From assembly GCF_024137965.1 (NCBI RefSeq), contig NZ_CP099975.1:1116001-1180000 (forward strand): DNA of 64,000 bases, given 5' to 3'. The notes below the pieces were generated by a model, which saw only the letters and a program-made list of their open reading frames with translations, made no database searches and had not been told where the DNA came from. Both the position numbers and the translations under genes were made by a program. The stretch's first letter is position 1. The number at the start of each line of letters is the position of its first letter. Positions 1-7,890 of this stretch are shown piece after piece. This stretch comes from Halomonas sp. Y3 (GTDB lineage: Bacteria; Pseudomonadota; Gammaproteobacteria; Pseudomonadales; Halomonadaceae).

Positions 1-73
1 GAGAGCAGAGCGGCGCATGGGGACTCCTTGTGCGGTCGGCGTATGGAAAGGGGGCTGGCGGAGGCTGAGACAG

Positions 74-99
74 CGCCGGGGAGCAAAGGCTCCCCGGCG
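74..99. terminator. hairpin, possible terminator after the znu operon
   Basis: A perfect 11-bp inverted repeat (CGCCGGGGAGC / GCTCCCCGGCG) with loop AAAG lies downstream of the minus-strand znuACB operon and the receptor remnant. No clear T-run follows on either strand, so intrinsic termination is likely but unproven. Confidence 0.5.
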
Positions 100-135
100 G
101 ATGGCGTCTCGGAGGCGGTACCGGGCCGCCGGCAC

Positions 136-249
136 TCAAAAGAACTGGCGCACCCCGACAAAGGCGCGGCGCCCCGGCTCGCTGCCCAGCTGGTCATCGA
201 TGCTGGCGTTGAAGAGGTTGTCGACCCCGCCGAACAGCTCGGTGTTGCC
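136..249 (-). pseudogene. C-terminal remnant of a TonB-dependent receptor
   Basis: Directly after the znuB stop, the minus strand encodes about 37 residues ending in the motif GVDNLFN, then GRRAFVGVRQFF and a stop. This is the usual last two beta-strands of a TonB-dependent outer-membrane receptor, with a terminal Phe. No plug or barrel precedes it; upstream, the frame only runs antisense-like through znuB. It looks like the 3' end of a receptor gene left by deletion. Zur-controlled ZnuD-type receptors are often linked to znu genes, so the lost gene may have been one (inference). No start codon or ribosome site is visible, so it is probably not translated on its own. Confidence 0.55.
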
Positions 250-266
250 CAGGGGCGGTGGCAGGG

Positions 267-1100
267 TCAGGCGCTCAGGCGCCTGCGCCGTTCCATCAGG
301 TGCCGGATCAGCAGGCCCGCCAGGTAGAGCAGGGCGGCGCAGAGCACGATGGTGGCGCCGGCCGGCAGGTCGCCGGCATAGGCGGTTGCCAGCCCCACGC
401 TCACCGCCAGCAGGGCCGCACCGCAGGCGGCAAGCATCATGCCGGGCAGGCGGGCCGTACCCAGCCGGGCGGTGGCGGCCGGCAGGGTGACCAGCGCCAT
501 GACCATCACCAGCCCCACGGTGTGGACCAGCACCACGACCGCCAGCGCCACCACGATCAGAAAGCAGGCGTAGAGCAGGCCGGTGGGCACGCCTCGCAGG
601 GCGGCGAATTCCGGGTCGAACAGGGTGGCCGCCAGCGGTCGATAGCTCAGCCACAGCAGCCCCAGCATGAGCGCGTTGAGGCCCAGCATCAGCATGACCT
701 GGTCGCGGGTGGCCATCAGCAGGCTGCCCAGCAGGTAGCTCATCAGATTGACGCTGTAGCCGGGGGCCTGGGCCAGGGCGATGATGCCGACGGCCATGCC
801 CACCGCCCAGAGGGCGCCGATCAGCATGTCCTCGTTCTCCCGGATGCGCAGGCTGGCAAAGGCGATCAGCAGCGCCGAGGCCACGGCCGCCAGCAGGGCG
901 CCGAGCAGCGGCGGGGCGCCCAGCCAGTGGGCGATGCCCAGGCCGCCCAGCACGCTATGGGCAATGCCGCCGGCCATGAAAGCGAGGCGCCGTGAGACCA
1001 CCAGCGGGCCGACCACGCCGCTGGCCACGGCGCTCGCCAGGCCGGCCAGCATCACGATCTGCAGGAAGGGGTAGTGCCAGAGGGCTTGCAGGAAGGTCAT
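267..1100 (-). CDS. znuB: zinc ABC transporter permease ZnuB
   Basis: Inner-membrane permease of the high-affinity zinc uptake system (ABC-3 / ZnuB-MntB family). The 277-residue product is almost entirely hydrophobic, with 7-8 predicted helices. It has the family pattern near the N-terminus (LASAVASGVVGPLVVSRR, then GGIAHSVLGGLGIA) and a short basic C-terminus. Its ATG overlaps the znuC stop by 4 nt (ATGA), so translation is probably coupled. It is the last gene of znuA-znuC-znuB, under the Zur box at 2765. Metal specificity (Zn rather than Mn) is inferred from the operon and box. Confidence 0.93.
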   Translation of the reverse strand: MTFLQALWHYPFLQIVMLAGLASAVASGVVGPLVVSRRLAFMAGGIAHSVLGGLGIAHWLGAPPLLGALLAAVASALLIAFASLRIRENEDMLIGALWAVGMAVGIIALAQAPGYSVNLMSYLLGSLLMATRDQVMLMLGLNALMLGLLWLSYRPLAATLFDPEFAALRGVPTGLLYACFLIVVALAVVVLVHTVGLVMVMALVTLPAATARLGTARLPGMMLAACGAALLAVSVGLATAYAGDLPAGATIVLCAALLYLAGLLIRHLMERRRRLSA

Positions 1101-1822
1101 CGGTGGCCGGCCTCCCGGTGCGCAGTCGGATGAGCGGTCGGGTGAATGTCGGGTAGCGTCAAGGAGCGTCGCGACAGGCAGCGCTCCACGTGGAGCAGTT
1201 CGCCCAGATGGGGCCAGGCCTGCTCGAGGTCGTGGGTGACCATGAGAATCGGCAGCCGCTGCGCCAGCGCCGCCAGGGTGGCCATCAGGGCGTCGCCGCC
1301 GGCTCGGTCCAGGTGGGCGCAGGGCTCGTCGAGCAGCAGCATGTCGGGATTCGCCGCCAGGGCCCGGGCAATCAGCATGCGCTGACGCTGGCCGCCGGAG
1401 AGCGAGCGCGGCGTGCGCCCCTGCAGCTCGGTGATCTGCAGGGCGGCGAGCGCCTCATCGATGCGGGCGTGGTCGTTCCTTCCCAGGCGGCGCCACCAGC
1501 GCGCATCGAGGCGGCCCTGGGCGACGATGTCGCGCACGCTGAGCGGCGTGTCCGCCTGCAGGGTGGGGTGCTGGGCCACGTAGCCGAGCCGGTGGCGCTG
1601 CTGTGACACCGTGCCGCCCAGCAGCTCGATGTTGCCGCGGGAGGGTGTCAGCAGGCCGGCGATCAGGCGCAGCAGGGTGCTCTTGCCGCCGCCGTTGGGG
1701 CCGCTGATCGCCACCAGGCGCGGGGCGTCCAGGCAGTAGCTGACGTCGCTGAGTATCGGCGTGCCGTCGGCATAGCCGAAGGCGACCCGCTCCAGGCGCA
1801 GCAGCGGCGGGGTTAGAGCCAC
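1097..1822 (-). CDS. znuC: zinc ABC transporter ATP-binding protein ZnuC
   Basis: ATPase of the zinc importer, 241 residues, the usual ZnuC length. Visible motifs are Walker A (GPNGGGKST, about residue 41), signature LSGGQRQR, Walker B MLLLDEPCAHLD and switch His in MVTHD. Its start overlaps the 3' end of znuA by 10 nt and its stop overlaps znuB by 4 nt, so the three genes form a compact operon. The His-containing C-terminal tail (HPTAHPTAHREAGHR) may bind metal, but this is speculative. Confidence 0.94.
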   Translation of the reverse strand: MALTPPLLRLERVAFGYADGTPILSDVSYCLDAPRLVAISGPNGGGKSTLLRLIAGLLTPSRGNIELLGGTVSQQRHRLGYVAQHPTLQADTPLSVRDIVAQGRLDARWWRRLGRNDHARIDEALAALQITELQGRTPRSLSGGQRQRMLIARALAANPDMLLLDEPCAHLDRAGGDALMATLAALAQRLPILMVTHDLEQAWPHLGELLHVERCLSRRSLTLPDIHPTAHPTAHREAGHR

Positions 1823-2718
1823 CTTGCCAGCTCCTCGGCAATATGGCGCATGTTGTCCAGCACGTCCTCGGCCAGGGGGTCGATGGCGACGACTTCCGCG
1901 CCCACCGCATCGGCGACCGCTCGCGCCACCTCCTGGTTGAACTGGCGCTGCACGAAGATGACGCGTACCTCCTCGGCGAGGGCCGTCTCGATGGTGGCCT
2001 GCAGCGCCCTGGGGCCGGGCTCGCGGCCGTCCACCTCGATGGGAATCTGACGCAGCCCGTAGTCCCGGGCCAGGTAGCCCCAGGCCGGATGAAAGACCAT
2101 GAAGGCGCGACCTTCGACGCCGCTCAGCGTCTCGGCCATGTCGCGGTCCAGCGCCTCCAGCGCTGCGACATGGCGCGCCGCTCCGGCCCGAAACTGCTCG
2201 GCATGTTCCGGCAGCAGCCGAGTCAGGGCGTCGCGCACGCTACGGGTCTGTTCGATCATGCGGCGCGGGCTGACCCAGATATGCCGATCCAGGCGCTCCG
2301 GGTTCAGCGTCATGCCGTCGGGTACGGCGTGCAGGTGCTGGGCGATCGGCAGCAGCTCGATCCCCTCACGGGTATCTACGAAGGTGACCTGCGGGTGCGC
2401 CTGCTTCAGGCGCGGCAGCCAGGTGTCCTCGAAGGGCACGCCGATGGAGAAGTAGGCCAGCGCGTCGTTCAGCCGAGTCATCTGGCGGGGGCCGGGTTCG
2501 AAGGTGGCCGGGCTCTGGCCCGGTGGTACCAGCACCTCGACACGGGCCAGGTCGCCGGCCACGGCCTCGACCATGGACTTCTGGGGCAGGATGCTGACGA
2601 ACAGCGTATGGGGTGCGGCGGCGGCCGGCACGGCGAGTGCCAGCAGGCAAGCGGCCAGCAGCAGGCCGCCCAGGCTGCGCCGTCGAAGCATCGAGGCGCG
2701 TTGGAAATGGTGGCGCAT
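1813..2718 (-). CDS. znuA: periplasmic metal-binding protein of the zinc ABC transporter (ZnuA-type)
   Basis: Cluster A-I solute-binding protein, 301 residues. It has a signal peptide (twin-Arg-like RRR, hydrophobic stretch, cleavage after AVPAAAA about residue 35). Retained ligand regions are DRHIWVSP (His) and VFHPAWGYLARDYGL (His), plus a C-terminal acidic site near AIDPLAEDV. The usual first ligand motif (SPHDY, as in E. coli ZnuA) is replaced by SPATFEP, so the first His is missing, and the usual His-rich loop is absent. It heads znuACB; the Zur box is centred about 50 nt upstream of the ATG. The ligand change makes it a divergent member of the family; zinc is still the best guess from context. 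Confidence 0.88.
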   Translation of the reverse strand: MRHHFQRASMLRRRSLGGLLLAACLLALAVPAAAAPHTLFVSILPQKSMVEAVAGDLARVEVLVPPGQSPATFEPGPRQMTRLNDALAYFSIGVPFEDTWLPRLKQAHPQVTFVDTREGIELLPIAQHLHAVPDGMTLNPERLDRHIWVSPRRMIEQTRSVRDALTRLLPEHAEQFRAGAARHVAALEALDRDMAETLSGVEGRAFMVFHPAWGYLARDYGLRQIPIEVDGREPGPRALQATIETALAEEVRVIFVQRQFNQEVARAVADAVGAEVVAIDPLAEDVLDNMRHIAEELARWL

Positions 2719-2744
2719 GGCGGAGCCCGTCCCTGATGTCGTGG

Positions 2745-2764
2745 GTAATTACATGAGTAATTAC
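2745..2764. promoter_or_regulatory. twin GTAATTAC palindromes next to the znu Zur box
   Basis: Two identical self-complementary octamers GTAATTAC, separated by ATGA, abut the Zur box between znuA and luxS. A related palindrome (GTAACGTCATTAC) lies at 3513 in front of the ArsR-family gene. This suggests a second metal regulator acting on znuACB; assigning it to the neighbouring ArsR protein is inference. Confidence 0.35.
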
Positions 2765-2777
2765 GTTATAACATAAC
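2765..2777. promoter_or_regulatory. Zur box upstream of znuA
   Basis: GTTATAACATAAC matches the palindromic core of the gammaproteobacterial Zur operator. It lies 47 nt upstream of the znuA ATG (minus strand). The same 13-mer occurs at 10653, and close variants at 11969 and 20279, each in front of a zinc-homeostasis gene. Repression by Zn-bound Zur is expected; the zur gene itself is not in this window. Confidence 0.9.
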
Positions 2778-2860
2778 GACATTGCGGCGGGAGGGCGGCA
2801 GGTTGCCGCAGCGCGCGACGGCGTGCGCTGCGGCTCGGCGAGTCAAGGCGGACGGCCGGA

Positions 2861-3385
2861 TTAACCGACGTCGTTGCCCAGGGACTTGAGCCTGTCGGGG
2901 CTGAGGGCCAGGTCGTCGTTGCGATTGACGCCCACGCCTCGCTCGATGATGCCGCGGGCGATCGCCTGGGCCTCTTCCAGGGAGTGCATCTGATAGGTGC
3001 CGCACTGGTGCTCGTTGAGCTCCGGAATGTCCTCCATGCGCTTGACCTCCAGCACGTCGCGCATGGCGGCCAGCCAGGCGTCGGCGACGCTCTGCTCGCT
3101 CGGGCTGCCCAGCAGGCTCATGTAGAAGCCGGTGCGGCAGCCCATGGGCGAGATGTCGATGATCTCGACGCTGTCGCCGTTCAGATGCTGGCGCATGAAG
3201 CCGGCAAACAGATGCTCCAGGGTATGGATGCCCTTTTCGCCCATCATGTCCTCGTTGGGCTTGTTGAAGCGCAGGTCGAAGACGGTGATGACGTCGCCGG
3301 AGGGGGAGCGCATGGTCTTGGCAACGCGCACCGCCGGGGCATTCATGATGGTGTGGTCTACGGTAAAGCTGTCGAGAAGCGGCAT
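2861..3385 (-). CDS. luxS: S-ribosylhomocysteine lyase LuxS
   Basis: Cleaves S-ribosylhomocysteine to homocysteine and the AI-2 precursor DPD in the activated methyl cycle. The 174-residue product has the metal-binding motif HTLEH, the catalytic-Cys region [10 protein letters not shown] and the third metal ligand in [16 protein letters not shown]. The start [11 protein letters not shown] is typical of the family. It is transcribed on the minus strand toward znuA, about 140 nt from it. LuxS is a metalloenzyme (Fe/Zn), but no Zur box lies in front of it, so there is no sequence evidence that it belongs to the zinc regulon. Confidence 0.97.
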   Translation of the reverse strand: MPLLDSFTVDHTIMNAPAVRVAKTMRSPSGDVITVFDLRFNKPNEDMMGEKGIHTLEHLFAGFMRQHLNGDSVEIIDISPMGCRTGFYMSLLGSPSEQSVADAWLAAMRDVLEVKRMEDIPELNEHQCGTYQMHSLEEAQAIARGIIERGVGVNRNDDLALSPDRLKSLGNDVG

Positions 3386-3485
3386 GTCGACTCCTGCAGG
3401 TCAGGGGGAAGGGCGCGGCGGCACGGGCCGCGCCCGGTGCCTGCATGGTATCTCGCCGCGCCGCCTGTTCGCCAGCGCCGGACGT

Positions 3486-3525
3486 TTGACGAAGGGCCGG
3501 CGCTGGACTATCGTAACGTCATTAC
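3486..3525 (+). promoter_or_regulatory. promoter and candidate operator of the ArsR-family gene
   Basis: TTGACG (3486) and TATCGT (3509) are 17 nt apart and resemble a sigma-70 promoter reading toward the ArsR gene. The imperfect palindrome GTAACGTCATTAC (3513-3525) overlaps the -10 element, where an autorepressor would sit. Functional assignment is inference. Confidence 0.45.
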
Positions 3526-3549
3526 ATGGAGTTTTGGAATGAAGGCAGC

Positions 3550-3603
3550 GCAAGGAATGGAGAAAACGCAGGGAATGGAAAAAACGCAGGGAATGGAGAG
3601 ACA
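3550..3603 (+). repeat. three tandem 18-bp repeats in the ArsR leader
   Basis: Three consecutive 18-bp units of the form CGCARGGAATGGARAAAM lie just before the start codon at 3606. The last copy supplies the purine-rich ribosome-binding region (GGAATGGAGAG), and the earlier copies duplicate it. Copy number could change leader length. Confidence 0.7.
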
Positions 3604-3605
3604 GC

Positions 3606-3977
3606 ATGGACACCTGTGACGCCCACGACCATCGCTCGGCCCCGCCCCGCTCGGTGCCCGACGAGCAGCGCCTGGCCCGCACGGCGGGGCTCTTCAAGGC
3701 GCTGGGCGACCCCGCCAGGCTGGCGCTGCTGTACCAGCTTCGAGAGGGCGAACGCTGCGTCGGCGACCTGGTGGCGGAGGGCCAGAAGCTCTCCACCGTG
3801 TCCGCCAGACTTCAAACCCTGTTGAATGCCAGGCTGGTGGTCAGGCGTCGCGATGCCAAGCACCTTTTCTATCGCCTGGCGGACCAGCATGTTGTCGAGC
3901 TTATCGAGAACGCCTTGGCGCATGCTGACGAGCTGACGTCCGCGGGTTCGGGTCAGGCCCACCCGAGCGACGTCTAG
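3606..3977 (+). CDS. ArsR/SmtB-family metal-sensing repressor
   Basis: Winged-helix regulator of 123 residues. The core LARTAGLFKALGDPARLALLYQL is the usual ArsR start of the DNA-binding domain, and the recognition helix region is KLSTVSARLQTLLNARLVV. Metal-binding candidates are the Cys/His-rich N-terminus (DTCDAHDH) and the C-terminal helix (ENALAHADE), which resembles the alpha-5 site of SmtB/CzrA zinc sensors. It is followed 32 nt later by the His-rich gene, so the pair probably forms a zinc-responsive operon. The exact metal cannot be read from sequence. Confidence 0.88.
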   Translation: MDTCDAHDHRSAPPRSVPDEQRLARTAGLFKALGDPARLALLYQLREGERCVGDLVAEGQKLSTVSARLQTLLNARLVVRRRDAKHLFYRLADQHVVELIENALAHADELTSAGSGQAHPSDV

Positions 3978-4009
3978 CCCCCGAGAAGTGACTACCCCAG
4001 GAGGTCACC

Positions 4010-4357
4010 ATGAGCTGCAAGATTCATCACGATCATCCCCATGAGCACGGCCCGGACTGCGGCCATACCCGCATCGTGCACAACGGCCACGTCGACTATC
4101 TCCACGATGGCCATCTGCATCACCCCCACGATGACCACGTGGATGAGCACGTCATCGAGGTGTCCGACAAGAACCCCGATGCCTGCACGCCGCACCATCA
4201 GTGCCAGGGCCATGACCCCGACCACGTGCACGGCCCGGGATGCGGCCACGAGCCGGTACCGCACGGCGATCACATCGACTATCTGGTGGACGGCCACCTG
4301 CACCATCCGCACGGCGACCACTGCGACGATCACGGGCCGATCGACGTCGTGCGCTGA
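4010..4357 (+). CDS. small histidine-rich metal-binding protein with internal duplication
   Basis: 115 residues, over a quarter of them His, with several Cys and Asp; no signal peptide, so probably a cytoplasmic metal buffer or chaperone. It is two repeats: each has HGPxCGH, then a DYL-x-DGHLHHPHxDH segment (residues about 13-45 and 75-109), joined by a less regular linker. It has a good ribosome site (AGGAGG at 4000) and follows the ArsR gene. Zinc is the likely ligand from context. Twin hairpins end the transcript. Confidence 0.85.
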   Translation: MSCKIHHDHPHEHGPDCGHTRIVHNGHVDYLHDGHLHHPHDDHVDEHVIEVSDKNPDACTPHHQCQGHDPDHVHGPGCGHEPVPHGDHIDYLVDGHLHHPHGDHCDDHGPIDVVR

Positions 4358-4363
4358 TCGCCG

Positions 4364-4436
4364 CTGACGGCTCGCCCCGGTGAGCCGTCAGGCCCGTCAC
4401 CTCCCGACACCCCCCGGCGCTTGCGCCGGGGGGTGT
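4364..4436. terminator. two convergent-gene terminator hairpins
   Basis: Hairpin 1 pairs CTGACGGCTC (4364-4373) with GAGCCGTCAG (4382-4391). Hairpin 2 is a very GC-rich 14-bp inverted repeat (4407-4420 / 4423-4436). They sit between the ends of the plus-strand His-rich gene and the minus-strand pyrC paralogue, and probably terminate both transcripts. Confidence 0.75.
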
Positions 4437-4440
4437 TGCG

Positions 4441-5808
4441 TCAAGGGATCTCCAGAAAGGCCATGGGCGCTCCCTGAGGGCGTCCGACCAGCGCCTCGTC
4501 GCGGACCACTGCCTGGCCGCGTACCACGGTGGCGATCGGCCAGCCGGTCACCGCCTGGCCATGGTAGGGCGTCCAGCCACTGACGCTGGCGATCCAGTCG
4601 TTGGTGATGGTGCGCCGGGCGGCCAGGTCCACCAGGGTGAGGTCGGCGTCGAAGCCCGGCGCGATGCGCCCCTTGCCCTCGATGCCGAACACCCGGGCCG
4701 GCCCGGCGCTGGTCAGGTCCACCAGCCGCTGCAGGCTGAGCCGGCCCTGATGCACGTGGTCGAGCATGACGGGCACCAGGGTCTGCACGCCGGTCATGCC
4801 GCTGGGAGAGTCCGGGTAGGGCCTGGCCTTCTCCTCGCGGGTGTGGGGGGCGTGGTCGCTGCCGATCATATCCACCACGCCGTCGCGAATCGCCTGCCAC
4901 AGCCTCCGGCGGTGGGCCTCGTCGCGCACCGGCGGGTTCATCTGGGCGAGGCTGCCCAGGCGCTGATAGCACGCCGGGGCGCACAGCGTCAGGTGGTGGG
5001 GCGTTACCTCGACGCTGACGCGGCGCTTGTGGCGGGCCAGATAGGCCATCTCGTCGGCGGTGGAGACATGCAGCACGTGAAGTCGGCGGCCGCTCTCGGC
5101 GGCCATCTCCACGATGCGCCGGGTGGCCATCAGCGCGCTCTGCGGATCCCGCCAGCGGGGGTGGTCGCAGACGTCGCCGCTGGCCTCCACCAGGGCGCGG
5201 CGCTCGCGCAGCCGCGCCTCGTCCTCGGCGTGCACCGCCAGGCGGCGCCGGCCGTGGCTCAGGATGCGCCGCAGCACGGTGTCGTCGTCGGCCAGCAGGT
5301 CGCCGAAGGAGCTGCCCATGAACACCTTGACGCCGGCACAGCCCGGCAGCCGCTCCAGTTCGGCGAGGCGTTCGGCGTTGACCGCCGACCCGCCCATGTA
5401 GAAGGCGTGGTCGCACCAGGCGCGGCCGCGGGCGCGGTCGAACTTGGCCGCGAGGTCTTCCGGGGTCAGGGTCAGGGGAGCGGTGTTGGGCATCTCGAAG
5501 ACGCCGGTGACGCCGCCCAGCACGGCGCCGCGGGTGCCCGCTTCCAGGGTCTCCTTGTGGGTCAGGCCCGGTTCGCGGAAGTGCACCTGGGTATCGATCA
5601 CGCCGGGCAGCACGTGCAGGCCGGCGGCTTCCAGAGTGCTCTCGGCGGACCAGTGGCCGCGCAGCTCGCCCAGGGCCACGATGCGCCCGCCGAGGCAGGC
5701 GAGGTCCAGACGCTGGATGCCGGAGGGCGTGACCACCTCTCCGTCGAGCACCAGCAGGTCGGCGTGGCGATGGGCCAGGCGCGCGTCGAGGTCGTCGGTC
5801 GAGCTCAT
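4441..5808 (-). CDS. pyrC: dihydroorotase-family protein (PyrC paralogue, Zur operon)
   Basis: Amidohydrolase of 455 residues resembling class I dihydroorotase, which closes carbamoyl-aspartate to dihydroorotate in pyrimidine synthesis. Motifs are [14 protein letters not shown] (the first His of the usual HxH is Gln), VKVFMGSS, metal-ligand His in VLHVSTADE and catalytic Asp in [10 protein letters not shown]. The start MSSTDDLD at 5808 overlaps the thrS stop (ATGA); the frame stays open upstream only because it runs under thrS. It is the last gene of folE2-hisI-cysS-thrS-pyrC. A pyrC paralogue in a Zur operon fits a low-zinc backup enzyme; activity is untested. Confidence 0.88.
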   Translation of the reverse strand: MSSTDDLDARLAHRHADLLVLDGEVVTPSGIQRLDLACLGGRIVALGELRGHWSAESTLEAAGLHVLPGVIDTQVHFREPGLTHKETLEAGTRGAVLGGVTGVFEMPNTAPLTLTPEDLAAKFDRARGRAWCDHAFYMGGSAVNAERLAELERLPGCAGVKVFMGSSFGDLLADDDTVLRRILSHGRRRLAVHAEDEARLRERRALVEASGDVCDHPRWRDPQSALMATRRIVEMAAESGRRLHVLHVSTADEMAYLARHKRRVSVEVTPHHLTLCAPACYQRLGSLAQMNPPVRDEAHRRRLWQAIRDGVVDMIGSDHAPHTREEKARPYPDSPSGMTGVQTLVPVMLDHVHQGRLSLQRLVDLTSAGPARVFGIEGKGRIAPGFDADLTLVDLAARRTITNDWIASVSGWTPYHGQAVTGWPIATVVRGQAVVRDEALVGRPQGAPMAFLEIP

Positions 5809-7826
5809 GCGGAAGCCTCCGCGGCGCTTGCCGAAGCGCGCAGGCGCGCCAGGCGAGCCGCCTGGTCGCGGCGCCGAGCCCCCCGGTCGGGGGCCTGGCA
5901 CTCGGCCTGGAGCCGGGCGATGGCCTCCTCCACGTCCAGGGTGCCGAGATCGCTGCCGTCCCGGTGGCGCAGGGTCACGCGGCCCTCGGCCGCCTCCCGG
6001 CCGCCGACGATCAGCAGGAAGGGCGTCCGCTGCAGGGTCTGCTCGCGGATCTTGTAGCCGATCTTCTCGTTGCGCACGTCGGCCTCGGCGCGCAGCCCGG
6101 CGCCGCACAGCGCCTCGCAAAGCGCCTCGGCGTAGCCCGCCTGGGCCTCGGTGATCGACATCACCACCGCCTGCTGCGGCGCCAGCCAGGCGGGCAGCTT
6201 GCCGGCGTGATGCTCGATCAGGATGCCGAGGAAGCGCTCCAGGGAGCCGAACAGCGCGCGGTGCAGCAGCACGGGGCGCTGGCGCTGGCCCTGTTCGTCC
6301 ACGTAGTCGAGCCCGAAGCGCTCGGGCAGGTTCATGTCCACCTGCAGGGTGCCGCACTGCCAGTCGCGGCCGATGGCGTCGCGCAGCACGAACTCCAGCT
6401 TGGGCCCGTAGAAGGCGCCCTCGCCGGGGTTGAGCTCGTAGGCCAGCGCCATCGTCTCCAGGGCGTCGGTCAAGGCCCCCTCCAGGCGGTCCCAGACGGC
6501 CTCGCTGCCCATGCGATTCTCCGGCCGGGTGGAGAGCTTGAGGCGCACCTCCTCGAAGCCGAACTCCCGGTAGATATCGAGCACCAGCGCCACCACCCGG
6601 CGGCACTCCGCGTTCATCTGCTCCGGCGTGCAGTAGATATGGGCGTCGTCCTGGGTGAAGTGGCGCACCCGCAGCAGGCCGTGCAGGGCGCCGGAGGGCT
6701 CGTAGCGGTGGACCTTGCCGAACTCGCCCATGCGGATGGGCAGGTCGCGGTAGCTCTTCAGGCCGTGGCGGTAGAGCAGCACGCTGCCGGGGCAGTTCAT
6801 CGGCTTGAGGGCCAGGGAGCGACCATCCTCCGTCTGGGTGGTGTACATGTGCTCCTGATAGTTCTGCCAGTGGCCCGAGGTCTCCCAGAGGCCGCGGTCC
6901 ATGATGTCCGGCGTGTTCACCTCCACGTAGCCGCCGGCGGCCTGGCGGCGGCGCATGTAGGCGATCAGGGTCTGCAGCACGGTCCAGCCGCCGGGGTGCC
7001 AGAACACCGCGCCGGGGGCCTCCTCCTGGAAGTGAAAGAGCCCCAGCTGGCGGCCCAGGCGGCGGTGGTCGCGCTTCTCCGCCTCCTCCAGGCGCTTGAG
7101 GTAGGCCTTGAGGGCCTTGCGGTCGGCCCAGGCGGTGCCGTAGAGACGCTGCAGCTGGGCGTTGCGGGCATCGCCCCGCCAGTAGGCGCCGGAGAGCTTG
7201 GTCAGCCGGAAGTGCTTGAGAAAGCGGGTGTTGGGCACGTGGGGGCCGCGGCACATGTCCACGTACTCCTGGTGAAAGTAGAGCCCCAGGGTGGCTTCGT
7301 CGGTCATCTCCTCGATCAGCCGCCGCTTGTAGCTCTCGCCGCGCTCGCGGAAGATCCGCAGGGCCTCTTCCCGGGGCACCCGCCGCTTGATGACGTCGTA
7401 CTCCTGGGCGATCAGCGCCTTCATGCGCGCCTCGATGGCCGCCTGATCCTCCGGCGTGAAGGGGCGCTCGAAGGCGATATCGTAGTAGAAGCCGTCGTCG
7501 ATGACCGGGCCGATCACCATCTCGGCATCGGGGTAGAGCTGCTTGACGGCGTGGCCCACCAGGTGGGCGCAGGAGTGGCGGATGATCGCCAGCCCTTCGG
7601 GGTCGTCTGGCGTGATCACCTGCACCCGGGCGTCCCGGGTGATGGGGTCGCAGGCGTCCACCAGCTCGCCGTCCACGCGGCCGGCCAGCGCCTGGCGGGC
7701 CAGGCCGGGGCCGATGGCGGCGGCGATCTCCGCCACGCTGGTGGGGGACGCCAGCGTCAGCTCGCGCTCGTCCGGCAGGGTGATGGTGAGGGTGTCGCCG
7801 GCGGCGGGGGAGGGCGTCTCGGTCAT
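5805..7826 (-). CDS. thrS: threonyl-tRNA synthetase paralogue ThrS2
   Basis: Class II aminoacyl-tRNA synthetase, 673 residues. Domains in order: TGS (about 10-70), editing domain with [18 protein letters not shown] (about 84-101), catalytic core from about 265 and anticodon-binding domain from about 560. The three zinc ligands of ThrRS are visible: Cys in KPMNCPGS, His in [10 protein letters not shown] and His in [14 protein letters not shown]. Extra thrS copies are a known part of zinc-starvation regulons. As the ligands are retained, the copy may raise dosage or bind zinc more tightly rather than being zinc-free. It lies 64 nt after cysS in an operon led by folE2. Confidence 0.93.
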   Translation of the reverse strand: MTETPSPAAGDTLTITLPDERELTLASPTSVAEIAAAIGPGLARQALAGRVDGELVDACDPITRDARVQVITPDDPEGLAIIRHSCAHLVGHAVKQLYPDAEMVIGPVIDDGFYYDIAFERPFTPEDQAAIEARMKALIAQEYDVIKRRVPREEALRIFRERGESYKRRLIEEMTDEATLGLYFHQEYVDMCRGPHVPNTRFLKHFRLTKLSGAYWRGDARNAQLQRLYGTAWADRKALKAYLKRLEEAEKRDHRRLGRQLGLFHFQEEAPGAVFWHPGGWTVLQTLIAYMRRRQAAGGYVEVNTPDIMDRGLWETSGHWQNYQEHMYTTQTEDGRSLALKPMNCPGSVLLYRHGLKSYRDLPIRMGEFGKVHRYEPSGALHGLLRVRHFTQDDAHIYCTPEQMNAECRRVVALVLDIYREFGFEEVRLKLSTRPENRMGSEAVWDRLEGALTDALETMALAYELNPGEGAFYGPKLEFVLRDAIGRDWQCGTLQVDMNLPERFGLDYVDEQGQRQRPVLLHRALFGSLERFLGILIEHHAGKLPAWLAPQQAVVMSITEAQAGYAEALCEALCGAGLRAEADVRNEKIGYKIREQTLQRTPFLLIVGGREAAEGRVTLRHRDGSDLGTLDVEEAIARLQAECQAPDRGARRRDQAARLARLRASASAAEASA

Positions 7827-7890
7827 GGCGTCGTTCTCATGGGGTTCTCGGGGAGATGGGGCGCAGGAGATAGGGCGCAGGAAATAGAGA

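Noticed and set aside
136..654. 172-residue minus-strand frame as a real gene
   Set aside because: Only the last 37 residues look like a protein family (TonB receptor end); the rest is an Arg/Gly/Ala-rich shadow of znuB.
4441..7254. A 937-residue open frame covering both the pyrC paralogue and part of thrS
   Set aside because: The upstream two-fifths is an antisense-like GC-rich frame under thrS with Pro/Arg/Ala bias; the dihydroorotase homology begins at 5808, where ATGA overlaps the thrS stop.
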